A stretch of 42,837 nt of DNA from Verrucomicrobiota bacterium (GCA_003972865.1 QOAX01000292.1:1-42837); one strand, 5' to 3'; shown: positions 20,802 to 28,549, counted from the first letter of the stretch. The notes: generated from the sequence alone by a model not told the origin. Program-made: numbers and translations.

Positions 20802-23422
20802 CAGTTTGCCTCAGTTTGTGTTTTTTGCACCAAGTCGCTTTTTATGATGGCCCGCATCAGGCTGGCATAGGTGCCGCCCCCCTTCTGCGCGGCTCGGTGA
20901 ACCTTGTCAAGCGTGCGGGAATCCGCCGGGCCCATCGGCCGGCCAAGCGCGAACTGGGCCACCTTCCACGTCAGGCATTGCTGGACGCGGTCATTGCCGG
21001 CAAGCAGGTTCATTAGCTCGGCGGAAGACTGGTACGGCACCGGCTTGGCCGTGCCGGGAAAGAGGATTTCGCCGTCGTCACGGAGCGCGTTGCCGTGCTC
21101 GTCCTTTTCGTGAAACGCGCCGATGCCATCGAACTTTTCCAGCCCGAATGCCAGCGGCTCGAACTTGATGTGGCAGACGCCGCAGGTCTTGTCCGCGATG
21201 CGTTTCCTGGCGATGTTGCGCTGGGTCAACCCGGCCTTCGATGGTACCGGCTCGGTGTTGACCGATGGCGGCGGATCATTCACCCCGCTTCGCAGGATGT
21301 CGCGCAGCACGAAGAGTCCGCGCGTCACCATCGACGCCTCATCGCCGCCAATGGTCAACACGCTGCCCTGGGTCAGCAGGCCACCCCGCTCGGGGACGGA
21401 TTTCAGGTCGTACCGGGTCATGCCGCTGCCCTGCACCGGCAGGCCGTAGTGCTTGGCCAAGCGCGGCGTGGCATAGGTGACCTTGGCGTTGAGCAGGTCG
21501 GCCATCGGGCGGTTTTGTTTCCAGACCACGTCGTCGAAAAAAGCGATCGTCTCGGCGCGCATGTCCTTGGCCAAGGCTGTGTTCCACTGCGGGAATTTTT
21601 CCGGGTTGGGCTTCATGTTGGCCAAGCGGCCGAGGTTCAGCCATTCGTGAATGAACTCGGCGGAGCGCCTGGCCGCCCGCGGGTCGTCGAGCATCCGCTT
21701 GAGTTGGACCTCCAAGCCGTCGTCCTCGAAGAGTTGCCCGTTCTCGGCCGCCTTCAGCAGTTGAGCATCGGGCGGCGCACCCCAGATAATGTAGCTTATG
21801 CGTGAGGCCAACTCGTACTCGTTCACCGGCCAGGCGGTGCCATCGCCGCGCTCGTTCTCGACGCGGTAAATGAAGCGGGGCGACTGCAGCATCGCCTCGA
21901 CCAGCAGCGCCAGAGCCTCCTCGAACGTCCCCCCGGCGCTGGCCACGGTGGTGGAAATCCCCCGAAACGCAGCCACCTCATGCTCCTCGAGTGGTCCCCG
22001 GAAAAACCACTGGCCCATCTTGGCCACGAGATCGCGCATGATGTCGTCGGTGAACCCCTGTTTTTTGGAGAAGCGCCTCACGAATTGCCTCACGTTCATT
22101 TTGCCGACGACGATGCCGGCGAGTCTCGAGTAGCCCTCGATGTGCTTAAGATCCACGGAGAGATTGTAGGCGGTATTGCTGAAGCCGTCGGCCCGGATAT
22201 CCGGCGGCAGAATTTCCCGCGCCTCCTTCGCGATGTCCACGCTGGTCAGGCTCCGCACGGTCTCGATGTACTCCGGCACCGTGAGACGGCGCACCCAGTT
22301 TTGAGCCGCGCGGCGGTCGAACGTGTGGGCCAGCGGATCGATTTCCTCGCCAGCCCAAACCGCCCCGTCGTCGATCCATTTGCGGAGTTTCGTCTTCTCG
22401 GCGGCGCTCAACGGATCGCGCTCGTTCGGCATGTCGTCCGCCTCGACGACCTCCCACAACAGGCTCTCCGCCGACTTGCCGGGGACGATCACGGTTTCCT
22501 TTTTCGAGGTGGCAAACGCGGTTGATTTTTGGGACAAGTCCAGCGTGCCCTTGTGGTTCACCGTGTCGTGGCACTCGAGGCAGTGGCGCGAAAGCAGCGG
22601 CGCAATCTCCCGCTCAAAAAACCGCTCCTGGGGGGACTGTGTTCGCCCGGCGAGTTTCGCGCCGGGGGACCGGGCGTTCACGCCGGCCTTGAAATGGTCG
22701 GCGACCTCCCCGGCCGACAAGTCGCGGCTGTAAATCGCCACGAGATGAAACGTCCCCAGCCAAGGCCGATCCTTTGTAAGCTCGTTGGCCAAGGCCAAGC
22801 GGTATTTGCCGTTCCAGTTGGTCGTCGTGCCGGCTACGCGCTTTTCGGTTTGCTGTTTGCCATTGATGAAAAGCCTTGCGCGCCCGCCGCGATTGCGGGT
22901 GTACACCACGTGGGTCAGCTTGGATGCGAGGCTCCGGCTGGGGCCGCCAAGCGAGGGGGCGCCGTTCCCGCTGGTCTGGGTTGTGCGCAACCGCACGTCC
23001 ACCTTGTCGCCCTCCTGGCCAAGCGTGAAGTTGCGCTCGGAACTGTTGGCGGACAGCGTGACCATCCGCGCCGGGCCGTCCTGCCGGGTGTTGGCCGGAC
23101 GCAGCCATGCCTCGATGGTGATCTCGCCGGAGCGGCGCACGGCCTTGAACACCTTGTCCGCCCGCTTGTCGGATCGTATGAGCGTCGGGCCGCGCACCTC
23201 GAGGGCGCCCTCGGAACGGCGCACGTTTTTGGGATTCTCAATTTTCAGGTTCAGCGGCTGGCCCGCGCCGGAGCGATCCCTGACGATGCCGCCCTTGGCC
23301 AAGCGGAAATCGTACAGCACCACCAAGCCGTCACTGCTCCGCCCGGCCGCCCACATGCCAAACGGTCTGACCAGCCCGGCCAGAATTAAAAACACTATTA
23401 GTTGGCTGAAAAAAGCCCTCAC
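20801..23422 (-). CDS. LamG-containing DUF1587/1595/1592/1588/1585 cytochrome-type protein
   Basis: An 873-residue exported protein. After a signal peptide (residues 5-26) comes a concanavalin-like LamG domain (about 30-250: VVLYDFRLAKGG, ITIEAWLRP, FHLVAIYSRDLS). A haem-binding CLECH lies at about residue 280, followed by the DUF1587-DUF1595-DUF1592-DUF1588-DUF1585 series, including the C-terminal CGVCHIKFEPLAFGLEKFD at about 745. The family is typical of Planctomycetes and Verrucomicrobia and suggests carbohydrate binding coupled to redox chemistry at the cell surface, which is inference. The start is GTG at 23422. Palindrome copies are at 21452, 21566 and 23294, with near-copies at about 21622 and 22785. 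The gene is translationally linked to the downstream DUF1552 gene. Confidence 0.92.
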   Translation of the reverse strand: MRAFFSQLIVFLILAGLVRPFGMWAAGRSSDGLVVLYDFRLAKGGIVRDRSGAGQPLNLKIENPKNVRRSEGALEVRGPTLIRSDKRADKVFKAVRRSGEITIEAWLRPANTRQDGPARMVTLSANSSERNFTLGQEGDKVDVRLRTTQTSGNGAPSLGGPSRSLASKLTHVVYTRNRGGRARLFINGKQQTEKRVAGTTTNWNGKYRLALANELTKDRPWLGTFHLVAIYSRDLSAGEVADHFKAGVNARSPGAKLAGRTQSPQERFFEREIAPLLSRHCLECHDTVNHKGTLDLSQKSTAFATSKKETVIVPGKSAESLLWEVVEADDMPNERDPLSAAEKTKLRKWIDDGAVWAGEEIDPLAHTFDRRAAQNWVRRLTVPEYIETVRSLTSVDIAKEAREILPPDIRADGFSNTAYNLSVDLKHIEGYSRLAGIVVGKMNVRQFVRRFSKKQGFTDDIMRDLVAKMGQWFFRGPLEEHEVAAFRGISTTVASAGGTFEEALALLVEAMLQSPRFIYRVENERGDGTAWPVNEYELASRISYIIWGAPPDAQLLKAAENGQLFEDDGLEVQLKRMLDDPRAARRSAEFIHEWLNLGRLANMKPNPEKFPQWNTALAKDMRAETIAFFDDVVWKQNRPMADLLNAKVTYATPRLAKHYGLPVQGSGMTRYDLKSVPERGGLLTQGSVLTIGGDEASMVTRGLFVLRDILRSGVNDPPPSVNTEPVPSKAGLTQRNIARKRIADKTCGVCHIKFEPLAFGLEKFDGIGAFHEKDEHGNALRDDGEILFPGTAKPVPYQSSAELMNLLAGNDRVQQCLTWKVAQFALGRPMGPADSRTLDKVHRAAQKGGGTYASLMRAIIKSDLVQKTQTEAN

Positions 23423-23565
23423 ACGCCTGGTCTCAAATGATGTTCTCGTCTCATTTAATATTCGATTTTAGTTTCCAATTGGCGTGAACCTGCCCCGGCT
23501 CTCGCTTTGAAACAAGGTTTTTACCCGGTCGGTCGGTAATTCTTCCCTCGGCCCCCCGGTTTCGC

Positions 23566-23571
23566 TATAAT
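23566..23571 (+). promoter_or_regulatory. Candidate -10 box upstream of the ankyrin gene
   Basis: A perfect TATAAT lies 70 bases upstream of the ATG at 23642 in the 219-bp gap between divergent genes. The hexamer 17 bases upstream (TTCCCT) is a poor -35, so support rests on the -10 alone. Confidence 0.3.
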
Positions 23572-23641
23572 TTCTTGCCTGATCTGACATCGTTGACATG
23601 GTTATCGATTCAAACAACGAGTCCGGTAACGCAGTGAGCGT

Positions 23642-24480
23642 ATGAACTCCACCATCATCATCTTGCTTCTGCTCGTCCTGCTGGCGTCTTTGATCCTGTT
23701 CATCATCCTCCTTCTGGATCAACGCAGGAACTCGGAGAAGATGAGCCTTCTGGAAGCCGGCAACGCCGTTGATCCAACCGTTGGCGGGGAGGAGGCGCCT
23801 CCATGAAACCTGCAAGACCGGCAACATGAGGGATCTGAACCAATGGCTGTCGCTGGGTACTGATCTGAACCAAAAGGATGAGAACGGATATGCCCCGCTT
23901 CATTATGCCTGCGAATACGGACACGAGGATGTGATCCGGAAACTTCTCGATCGCAAGGCCAAGGTGAACCTCCTGACAAAAGCCACGCTCCTGAGTCCCA
24001 TGGCCTGTCTCGTACTCGGCAGGCTCAATGACAGACTCAGTGAACCGGAGTTGGTCAGAACCATCAGTGTCCTCAGGAAAGCCGGAGGCGACATCAACCC
24101 CACCTCGGAGGAGGCCGTCCCCCCGGTAAAGGCAGTCATCACGCGTGGCAACCTGGAACTGCTGGATTTCTTCATGTCGCTGCATGTGCACATTTTCGTG
24201 GAAGACAGCGACAAACGCTCCATGCTGCATCACATCGCGCTCAACCCGAACGCGAACTCCCTGGCAATTACGGAGTTTCTCGTCGAGAGGGGCTTGGACG
24301 TCAACGCGCAGGATAGCGACGGGAACACTCCCCTGCACCTGGCCCTCTCACCCTTCCAGCGTGAGGTGGTCAGGCACCTGATCGATTCGGGCGCCGACCC
24401 GGAGATCAAAAAACTGGAAGGGAATCAGCCCTCACACAATGGTGCAGCAGGACATCATCAATTTCCTGAGCCACTCTTGA
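23642..24480 (+). pseudogene. Membrane-anchored ankyrin-repeat protein, broken by two apparent +1 frameshifts
   Basis: Three consecutive reading frames look like parts of one gene. Frame A (23642-23806) encodes 54 residues: a single hydrophobic helix (IIILLLLVLLASLILFIILL), then LLDQRRNSEKMSLLEAGN. Frame B carries ankyrin repeats: LHETCKTGNMRDLNQWL, DENGYAPLHYACEYGHEDVI, DSDGNTPLHLALSPFQREVV. Frame C ends the last repeat as MVQQDIINFLSHS-stop at 24480. Removing one C near 23798 joins A to B as EEALHETCK, and removing one A near 24437 joins B to C as PSHMVQQD, giving one product of about 278 residues. Without the second change, frame B runs on through the tRNA gene to 24611, which is unlikely. 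Real decay and sequencing error are both possible. Ankyrin repeats bind proteins; the target is unknown. Frame B alone would need a TTG start (23769 or 23781) or the ATG at 23826, which is inside the first repeat. Confidence 0.7.
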
Positions 24481-24499
24481 ACCGGGATGAAAAGAAAAA

Positions 24500-24575
24500 T
24501 GGTGGAGCCGACTGGTCTCGAACCAGCGACCCCCACAATGCCATTGTGGTGCTCTACCAACTGAGCTACGACCCC
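24500..24575 (-). tRNA. tRNA-Ala (anticodon GGC)
   Basis: A complete 76-base cloverleaf reads on the minus strand: acceptor GGGGTCG with CGGCTCC, D-arm GCTC/GAGC, anticodon stem CCACA/TGTGG with loop ATGGCAT (anticodon GGC), T-arm GCTGG-TTCGAGA-CCAGT. The G3:U70 wobble pair and A73 are the classic alanine identity elements. The 3' CCA is encoded (24500-24502). A T-rich stretch follows on the minus strand. The plus-strand ankyrin reading frame runs through this gene only because of an apparent frameshift. Confidence 0.95.
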
Positions 24576-24653
24576 ACCAAGGGGACGGCGATTGTAGGGA
24601 ACCGCTTTTGACCGTCAAACGATTTTTCGAAATCGAGCAAACTTGCCTGAAAC

Positions 24654-25019
24654 ATGACACACTATGAGCTGAATCACGTTGCGCTTCACGTCGCCGACGT
24701 GGAGAAAAGCTGCGAGTTTTACAGCAACACACTCAAGCTGGAGCCAATAGAGCGGCCGGCTTTTGACTTCCCCGGCGCCTGGTTTCGACTGGGCGACTTT
24801 CAGGAACTGCACCTGATCGGTGGTCGCGAAAACGCCGTTAATTCCCAGCCACGCAGCAACCACTTCGCCCTCCGGGCCGACAACCTCGACGAGTGGGAGG
24901 AGTATTTCAGGAATATCGGACAGGAATACATCCCGCGCCGCACCCGTCCCGATGGCGCCTTTCAAATCTACGTCGCCGACCCCGACGGCCATCACGTCGA
25001 GCTGTTCACCGGCCCGTGA
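24654..25019 (+). CDS. VOC (glyoxalase/bleomycin resistance/dioxygenase) family protein
   Basis: A 121-residue single vicinal-oxygen-chelate protein with paired beta-alpha-beta-beta-beta modules. LNHVALHVADVEKSCEFY supplies the first metal His, QELHLI the next strand, SNHFALRADNLDEW the second-module His, and DPDGHHVELF the C-terminal metal Glu, so a divalent metal site looks complete. Members include glyoxalase I, fosfomycin-resistance enzymes and epimerases; 121 residues and these motifs do not decide among them. It stands alone, converging with trpE at the 3' side and divergent from tRNA-Ala. The start is the ATG at 24654. Confidence 0.9.
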   Translation: MTHYELNHVALHVADVEKSCEFYSNTLKLEPIERPAFDFPGAWFRLGDFQELHLIGGRENAVNSQPRSNHFALRADNLDEWEEYFRNIGQEYIPRRTRPDGAFQIYVADPDGHHVELFTGP

Positions 25020-25044
25020 ACCTGGCCAAGTGCTTGGCCGAGCG

Positions 25045-26577
25045 CTACTGGGTGCTGAAGCTCTCGGCCAATGCTAGCGCCTTGATCATCGCCTTGGACT
25101 TGTTGACCGTTTCCTGAAACTCACTCTCCGGCACCGAGTCGGCCACCCAGCCGCCGCCGGCCTGGACATACGCCTTGCCGTCCTTCAGAAGCGCCGTGCG
25201 GATGGTGATGCAGCAGTCTAGGTTGCCGTTGAATGAAAAGTAGCCGACGCAGCCGCCATACGGCCCGCGCGTTGTCTGCTCGAACTCGGAGATGATCTGC
25301 ATCGCGCGAATCTTCGGCGCGCCAGACAGCGTCCCCGCCGGAAACGTCGCCCGGATTAGGTCGTACGGCGTGTGCTTCGCCGTCAGGTTGCCCTCGACCT
25401 GCGTGACGATGTGCATCACGTGGCTGTACCGCTCGATGATCATCAGATCCTTCACCTCCACTGAGCCGTAGTCGCACACGCGGCCGATGTCGTTCCGCGC
25501 CAGGTCCACCAGCATCACGTGCTCGGCGCGCTCCTTCGGGTCGGCCAGCAGTTCCTTCTCCAGCGCCAGGTCTTCCTCGGCGCTCTTGCCGCGCGGCCGG
25601 GTGCCGGCGATCGGGCGGATCTCCACCCGCCGTTCCTCGCAACGCACATGAATCTCCGGCGACGCGCCCACCAGCGAGTAGCCCTCGAACTCCAGCAGGA
25701 ACATGTACGGCGACGGATTGATCGAGCGCACCGCCCGATACACGTCGAGCGGCGACGCCTCCACCTGGGCGGAAAACCGCTGCGATCCGACGACCTGGAT
25801 GATGTCGCCGGCGTTGATGTACTCCTTGGCCTTCTCGACATTTTTTAGAAAACGATCCTTCTCCTGATTCGACTGGAATTCCTTCTCCGGCAGCTCAGCC
25901 GGGAACGACACCGGCTTGTATTCACTGGGCTGCTCGAGCAGCGCCACGATGCGCGCCACCTCGTCGGTGGCCCCTTCGTACACCTCCGCCGGCGAGTCGC
26001 CGGGGCCGATGATTCCGTTGACGATGATCGTCAGTGTCTGCGCCACACGGTCGAACACCAGCAGTTGGTCGGCAATGATGAAACAAATCGTCGGCGTGCC
26101 AAGTTCGTCCTCCGGCGGGCGCGGCACGACCGGCTCGATGTCATGAATGAATTCGTGGCCGACAAAGCCAAGCGCACCACCGGTAAACCGCGGCAGGCCA
26201 TCGACATCCACCGGCCTGTAATTGGCCAGCACCCTCTCTACGACCTCGAGACCGTCGCAGACTTCACCCTCCGCCTTGGCCCCGCCACGACCGACGACCT
26301 TGTACGTCTCCCGCACTTGGCCGCCCTCGATCCACTCCACCTTGTCGCCGACTTGGACGATCATCCCGCGCGAGTTGCTGCCCACGAACGAGTAGCGGCC
26401 AAGATGCTCGCCGCCCTCGACCGACTCGAACAGGAACGACTCGCCCCGGCCCCGGATTTTGCGATAAGCCGTCAGCGGCGTTTCCTGATCGGCCAACAGC
26501 CGGCGCGTGACCGGAATCAGGTTTCCCTGTTCGGCCAGGCGGCAAAACTCATCCTTTGTTGGGCGGCAAAACTCCAT
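25045..26577 (-). CDS. trpE: Anthranilate synthase component I
   Basis: TrpE converts chorismate to anthranilate with ammonia from TrpG, the first committed step to tryptophan. The 510-residue protein has the feedback-site segment FLFESVEGGEHLGRYSF near the N-terminus and the chorismate-binding core: GTRPRGKSAEEDLALEKELL, HVMLVDLARNDIGRV, FPAGTLSGAPKIRAM and GPYGGCVGYFSFNGNLD. Length and motif order are normal for TrpE; the presence of the N-terminal inhibitor site favours TrpE over PabB. The gene follows hisI by 73 bp on the same strand. No trpG is next to it. Near-copies of the palindrome flank its 3' end (25021-25043). Confidence 0.95.
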   Translation of the reverse strand: MEFCRPTKDEFCRLAEQGNLIPVTRRLLADQETPLTAYRKIRGRGESFLFESVEGGEHLGRYSFVGSNSRGMIVQVGDKVEWIEGGQVRETYKVVGRGGAKAEGEVCDGLEVVERVLANYRPVDVDGLPRFTGGALGFVGHEFIHDIEPVVPRPPEDELGTPTICFIIADQLLVFDRVAQTLTIIVNGIIGPGDSPAEVYEGATDEVARIVALLEQPSEYKPVSFPAELPEKEFQSNQEKDRFLKNVEKAKEYINAGDIIQVVGSQRFSAQVEASPLDVYRAVRSINPSPYMFLLEFEGYSLVGASPEIHVRCEERRVEIRPIAGTRPRGKSAEEDLALEKELLADPKERAEHVMLVDLARNDIGRVCDYGSVEVKDLMIIERYSHVMHIVTQVEGNLTAKHTPYDLIRATFPAGTLSGAPKIRAMQIISEFEQTTRGPYGGCVGYFSFNGNLDCCITIRTALLKDGKAYVQAGGGWVADSVPESEFQETVNKSKAMIKALALAESFSTQ

Positions 26578-26626
26578 GCGGCGGACAGTCTAAACGGCGT
26601 CCCTCCCCGAACGCCAACACAATACA

Positions 26627-26647
26627 GGCCAAGCGCTTGGCCAAGCG
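26627..26647. repeat. Nested palindrome cluster between hisI and trpE
   Basis: GGCCAAGCGCTTGGCC (26627-26642) is a perfect 16-base palindrome that overlaps the extended iterated palindrome CGCTTGGCCAAGCG (26634-26647). It lies just downstream of the hisI stop (26651) and is the only perfect copy clearly outside coding sequence. On the minus strand it could form a hairpin between hisI and trpE, but no T-tract follows. Confidence 0.7.
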
Positions 26648-26650
26648 GGG

Positions 26651-27034
26651 TTACTTTTTGTAGACCTCGTCCGGATTGACAAGCCGCTCCTCGGTGACCT
26701 CGAAGCCGCCCTCCTCGTGGGTCGAGCGAAAAAAACAGGACTTGTATCCCACGTGGCAGGCCACGCCGTGCTGTACGACCTGAATCAGCAGCGTGTCGCC
26801 GTCGCAGTCAAACGCGAGGTCTTTCACCTCCTGCGTGTGACCGCTCGACTCGCCCTTCATCCAGTATTTCTGGCGGGAGCGACTCCAAAAATGCGTCTTG
26901 CCGGTCTCGATCGTGGACTTCAGCGAGGCTTCATTCATCCACGCCATCATTAGCACACGGCCGGTTCCCTCCTCCTGAACGATGGCCGGAATCAGGCCAT
27001 CCGGGTTGAACTTGAGTTTCTCAATGAACTTCAT
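26651..27034 (-). CDS. hisI: Phosphoribosyl-AMP cyclohydrolase
   Basis: HisI opens the adenine ring of PR-AMP, the third step of histidine synthesis. The 127-residue protein is the one-domain form without a HisE pyrophosphohydrolase. The conserved MMAWMNEASLKSTIETGKTH and WSRSRQKYWMKGE lead to the metal-binding FDCDGDTLLIQV (Mg2+ Asp ladder, Zn2+ Cys) and HGVACHVGYKSCF with the remaining zinc cysteines. It starts 9 bp downstream of hisF, so the two are co-transcribed. Confidence 0.95.
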   Translation of the reverse strand: MKFIEKLKFNPDGLIPAIVQEEGTGRVLMMAWMNEASLKSTIETGKTHFWSRSRQKYWMKGESSGHTQEVKDLAFDCDGDTLLIQVVQHGVACHVGYKSCFFRSTHEEGGFEVTEERLVNPDEVYKK

Positions 27035-27043
27035 CCTTAAAAA

Positions 27044-27820
27044 TTATATCATACGGACGGGAATGCCGTCCTGTTTTAAAAACGCCTTCACGTCGGCAAT
27101 ACTATACTCACCGAAGTGAAAAATACTCGCCGCCAAAACAGCATCCGCCCTGCCTTCGTGCAGCACCTCGGCCATGTGCTCCAGGCAGCCGGCGCCACCG
27201 CTGGCCACCACCGGCACATCCACCGACTCGCTGATGCGCCTCGTTATCTCCAAGTCGTAGCCCGCCTTCGTGCCATCGGCGTCAATGCTGTTGAGCACAA
27301 TCTCGCCGGCGCCAAGCTCCACCGCGCGCGCGGACCACTCGATGGCGTCCAAGCCGGTTTCCTTACGGCCGCCGTGCGAAAAAACCGCCCACTCGCCGTC
27401 ACCCGTTTTCTTGGCATCAACCGAGACAACGATGCATTGACTGCCAAACTTCTCCGCGCCCTCGCCGATCAACTCCGGCCTGGCCAGGGCGGCGCTGTTG
27501 ATGCTGATCTTGTCCGCACCCGCCTTGAGCATGACGCCCATGTCCTCCACCGTGCGTATACCGCCCCCCACCGTCAGTGGCATGAAACAGCGACTGGCCA
27601 CCTGCTCCATCACATCGACCATCGTGCCGCGGCCGTGCGCGCTGGCGGTGATGTCGAAAAAAACCATCTCGTCGGCGCCCTGCTCGTCATAGCGAATGGC
27701 TAACTCGACCGGATCGCCGACGTTGCGCAGGCCACCCTCCTCCGCGCGGCCAAACTGCACCCCTCGTGTCACGGCTCCATCGTGCACGTCCAGGCAGGGA
27801 ATCACTCGCTTGGTCAACAT
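27044..27820 (-). CDS. hisF: Imidazole glycerol phosphate synthase, cyclase subunit
   Basis: HisF, with the HisH glutaminase, converts PRFAR and ammonia to imidazole-glycerol-phosphate and AICAR. The 258-residue TIM barrel has RVIPCLDVHDGAVTRGVQF with catalytic Asp11, PLTVGGGIRTVEDM, and VVSVDAKK with the second catalytic Asp (about 135); phosphate-binding GGAGCLEHM closes the barrel. The ATG at 27820 directly follows a hairpin with a T-rich tail. It is the first gene of hisF-hisI-trpE. No hisH is nearby. Confidence 0.95.
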   Translation of the reverse strand: MLTKRVIPCLDVHDGAVTRGVQFGRAEEGGLRNVGDPVELAIRYDEQGADEMVFFDITASAHGRGTMVDVMEQVASRCFMPLTVGGGIRTVEDMGVMLKAGADKISINSAALARPELIGEGAEKFGSQCIVVSVDAKKTGDGEWAVFSHGGRKETGLDAIEWSARAVELGAGEIVLNSIDADGTKAGYDLEITRRISESVDVPVVASGGAGCLEHMAEVLHEGRADAVLAASIFHFGEYSIADVKAFLKQDGIPVRMI

Positions 27821-27855
27821 CGTAAAGAAAATCCCGGCGGGGCATGCCGCCGGGA
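27821..27855 (-). terminator. Terminator-like hairpin between the H1-like gene and hisF
   Basis: A 9-bp GC-rich stem (27832-27840 with 27847-27855), six-base loop, then TTTTCTTT on the minus strand, ending 3 bases before the hisF ATG. It fits a Rho-independent terminator for the H1-like gene whose stop is at 27924. Because it touches the hisF start codon, it would also lie in the 5' leader of any hisF transcript starting upstream. Confidence 0.7.
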
Positions 27856-27858
27856 AAT

Positions 27859-27887
27859 GCTATATTCTTTATTCAACCGCCATACAA
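27859..27887 (-). promoter_or_regulatory. Candidate promoter of hisF-hisI-trpE
   Basis: On the minus strand: TTGTAT (27882-27887), a 17-base spacer, TATAGC (27859-27864). A start about 7 bases further on would place the GC-rich hairpin at the very 5' end of the hisF mRNA. Partial consensus (4/6 in each box), correct spacing. Confidence 0.38.
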
Positions 27888-27923
27888 GCTCGCCAGTCAA
27901 AACCGGCAACCCGATATAGGTGA

Positions 27924-28514
27924 TCAAGCTGCAGTAAACTTGCCCTTGCTTGGTTGTTTGAAGGCCTTTTTGTTCGTGTACAGCATTACGCGAAGGGAGT
28001 TCATGGGGTTCTTACCCGAGAACTTGTGACCCGCCTTCTTAGCTGCCTCAAGGATTTGCGCGGCGGTTAGAGCCTTGCCCTTGGTCACATTCAACACGAT
28101 GTCCTTCAAGGAACGCTTGTTCTTTGCCTTTCTAGCCGGTGCCTTTTTAGTGGCTTTTTTTGCTGCCTTCTTGGCGGGTTTTTTTGCCGCTTTTTTTACA
28201 GCCTTCCTGGCTGTCTTCTTCTTCGCCGCTTTTCGTTTCGGTGCCGTCTTTTTCTTTGCCGGGCGACCACGCTTAGCGGTGGCTTTCTTGGCCGGGCGGC
28301 CACGACGCTTGGCTGCGGCTTTCTTTGGCTTGCGGCCACGGCGCTTAACCGGCGTAGAACCGGCACCACCCAGGGCAGCCTCAATTTCGGCCAGCCTTTT
28401 TTCAGCGTCCGCCACAGTTGCCTGCGCGTTGGCCAGCGTCTTCGACAATGTAGCCTTTTCGGATTGCAAGGCCGCACAAGCCCGTTGGAATAACTTAACC
28501 GTATCTTTGCTCAT
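27924..28514 (-). CDS. Histone-H1-like basic DNA-binding protein with AT-hook-type tail and C-terminal winged-helix-like domain
   Basis: A 196-residue protein in three parts. Residues 1-50 form an acidic/amphipathic probable coiled coil (ATLSKTLANAQATVADAEKR). Residues 56-133 are almost only Lys, Ala, Arg and Pro, with RGRKPKK, RRGRPAKK and KRGRPAKKK (AT-hook-like GRP cores) followed by KKAAKK/KKATKK repeats as in histone H1 tails. Residues 134-196 (SLKDIVLNVTKGKALTAAQI...) resemble the HARE-HTH/winged-helix type found in bacterial chromatin-like proteins. It probably compacts the nucleoid. Codon use differs from neighbours, with frequent AAG/AAA and no palindrome copies, consistent with strong expression. 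It has an AT-rich upstream region and a hairpin terminator. Domain naming of the C-terminus is inference from pattern. Confidence 0.85.
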   Translation of the reverse strand: MSKDTVKLFQRACAALQSEKATLSKTLANAQATVADAEKRLAEIEAALGGAGSTPVKRRGRKPKKAAAKRRGRPAKKATAKRGRPAKKKTAPKRKAAKKKTARKAVKKAAKKPAKKAAKKATKKAPARKAKNKRSLKDIVLNVTKGKALTAAQILEAAKKAGHKFSGKNPMNSLRVMLYTNKKAFKQPSKGKFTAA

Positions 28515-28532
28515 AATCTTATGGGTTATAAC

Positions 28533-28549
28533 GCACCGTTTAATGGTGC
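28533..28549. promoter_or_regulatory. Inverted repeat in the leader of the H1-like gene
   Basis: GCACC-GTTTAAT-GGTGC is a 5-bp inverted repeat about 18 bases upstream of the ATG at 28514, in a very AT-rich 116-bp gap containing several TATA-like hexamers. It could be an operator or a small mRNA hairpin. Nothing else identifiable lies in the gap. Confidence 0.3.

Noticed and set aside
19413..20870. 485-codon plus-strand frame
   Set aside because: Exact antisense of the DUF1552 gene; composition is a typical GC-rich shadow (His/Ala/Gly/Val-rich, no motifs).
23803..23829. Short ATG frame after the GGGGAGGAGG sequence
   Set aside because: Eight codons only; the purine run is a tempting ribosome-binding site but the surrounding frames fit better as one shifted ankyrin gene.
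24501..24580. tRNA for an amino acid other than Ala
   Set aside because: A 5' end at GGTGGGG also pairs, but only the GGGGTCG acceptor puts T8-A9 before the D-stem; loop ATGGCAT gives GGC, with G3:U70 and A73.
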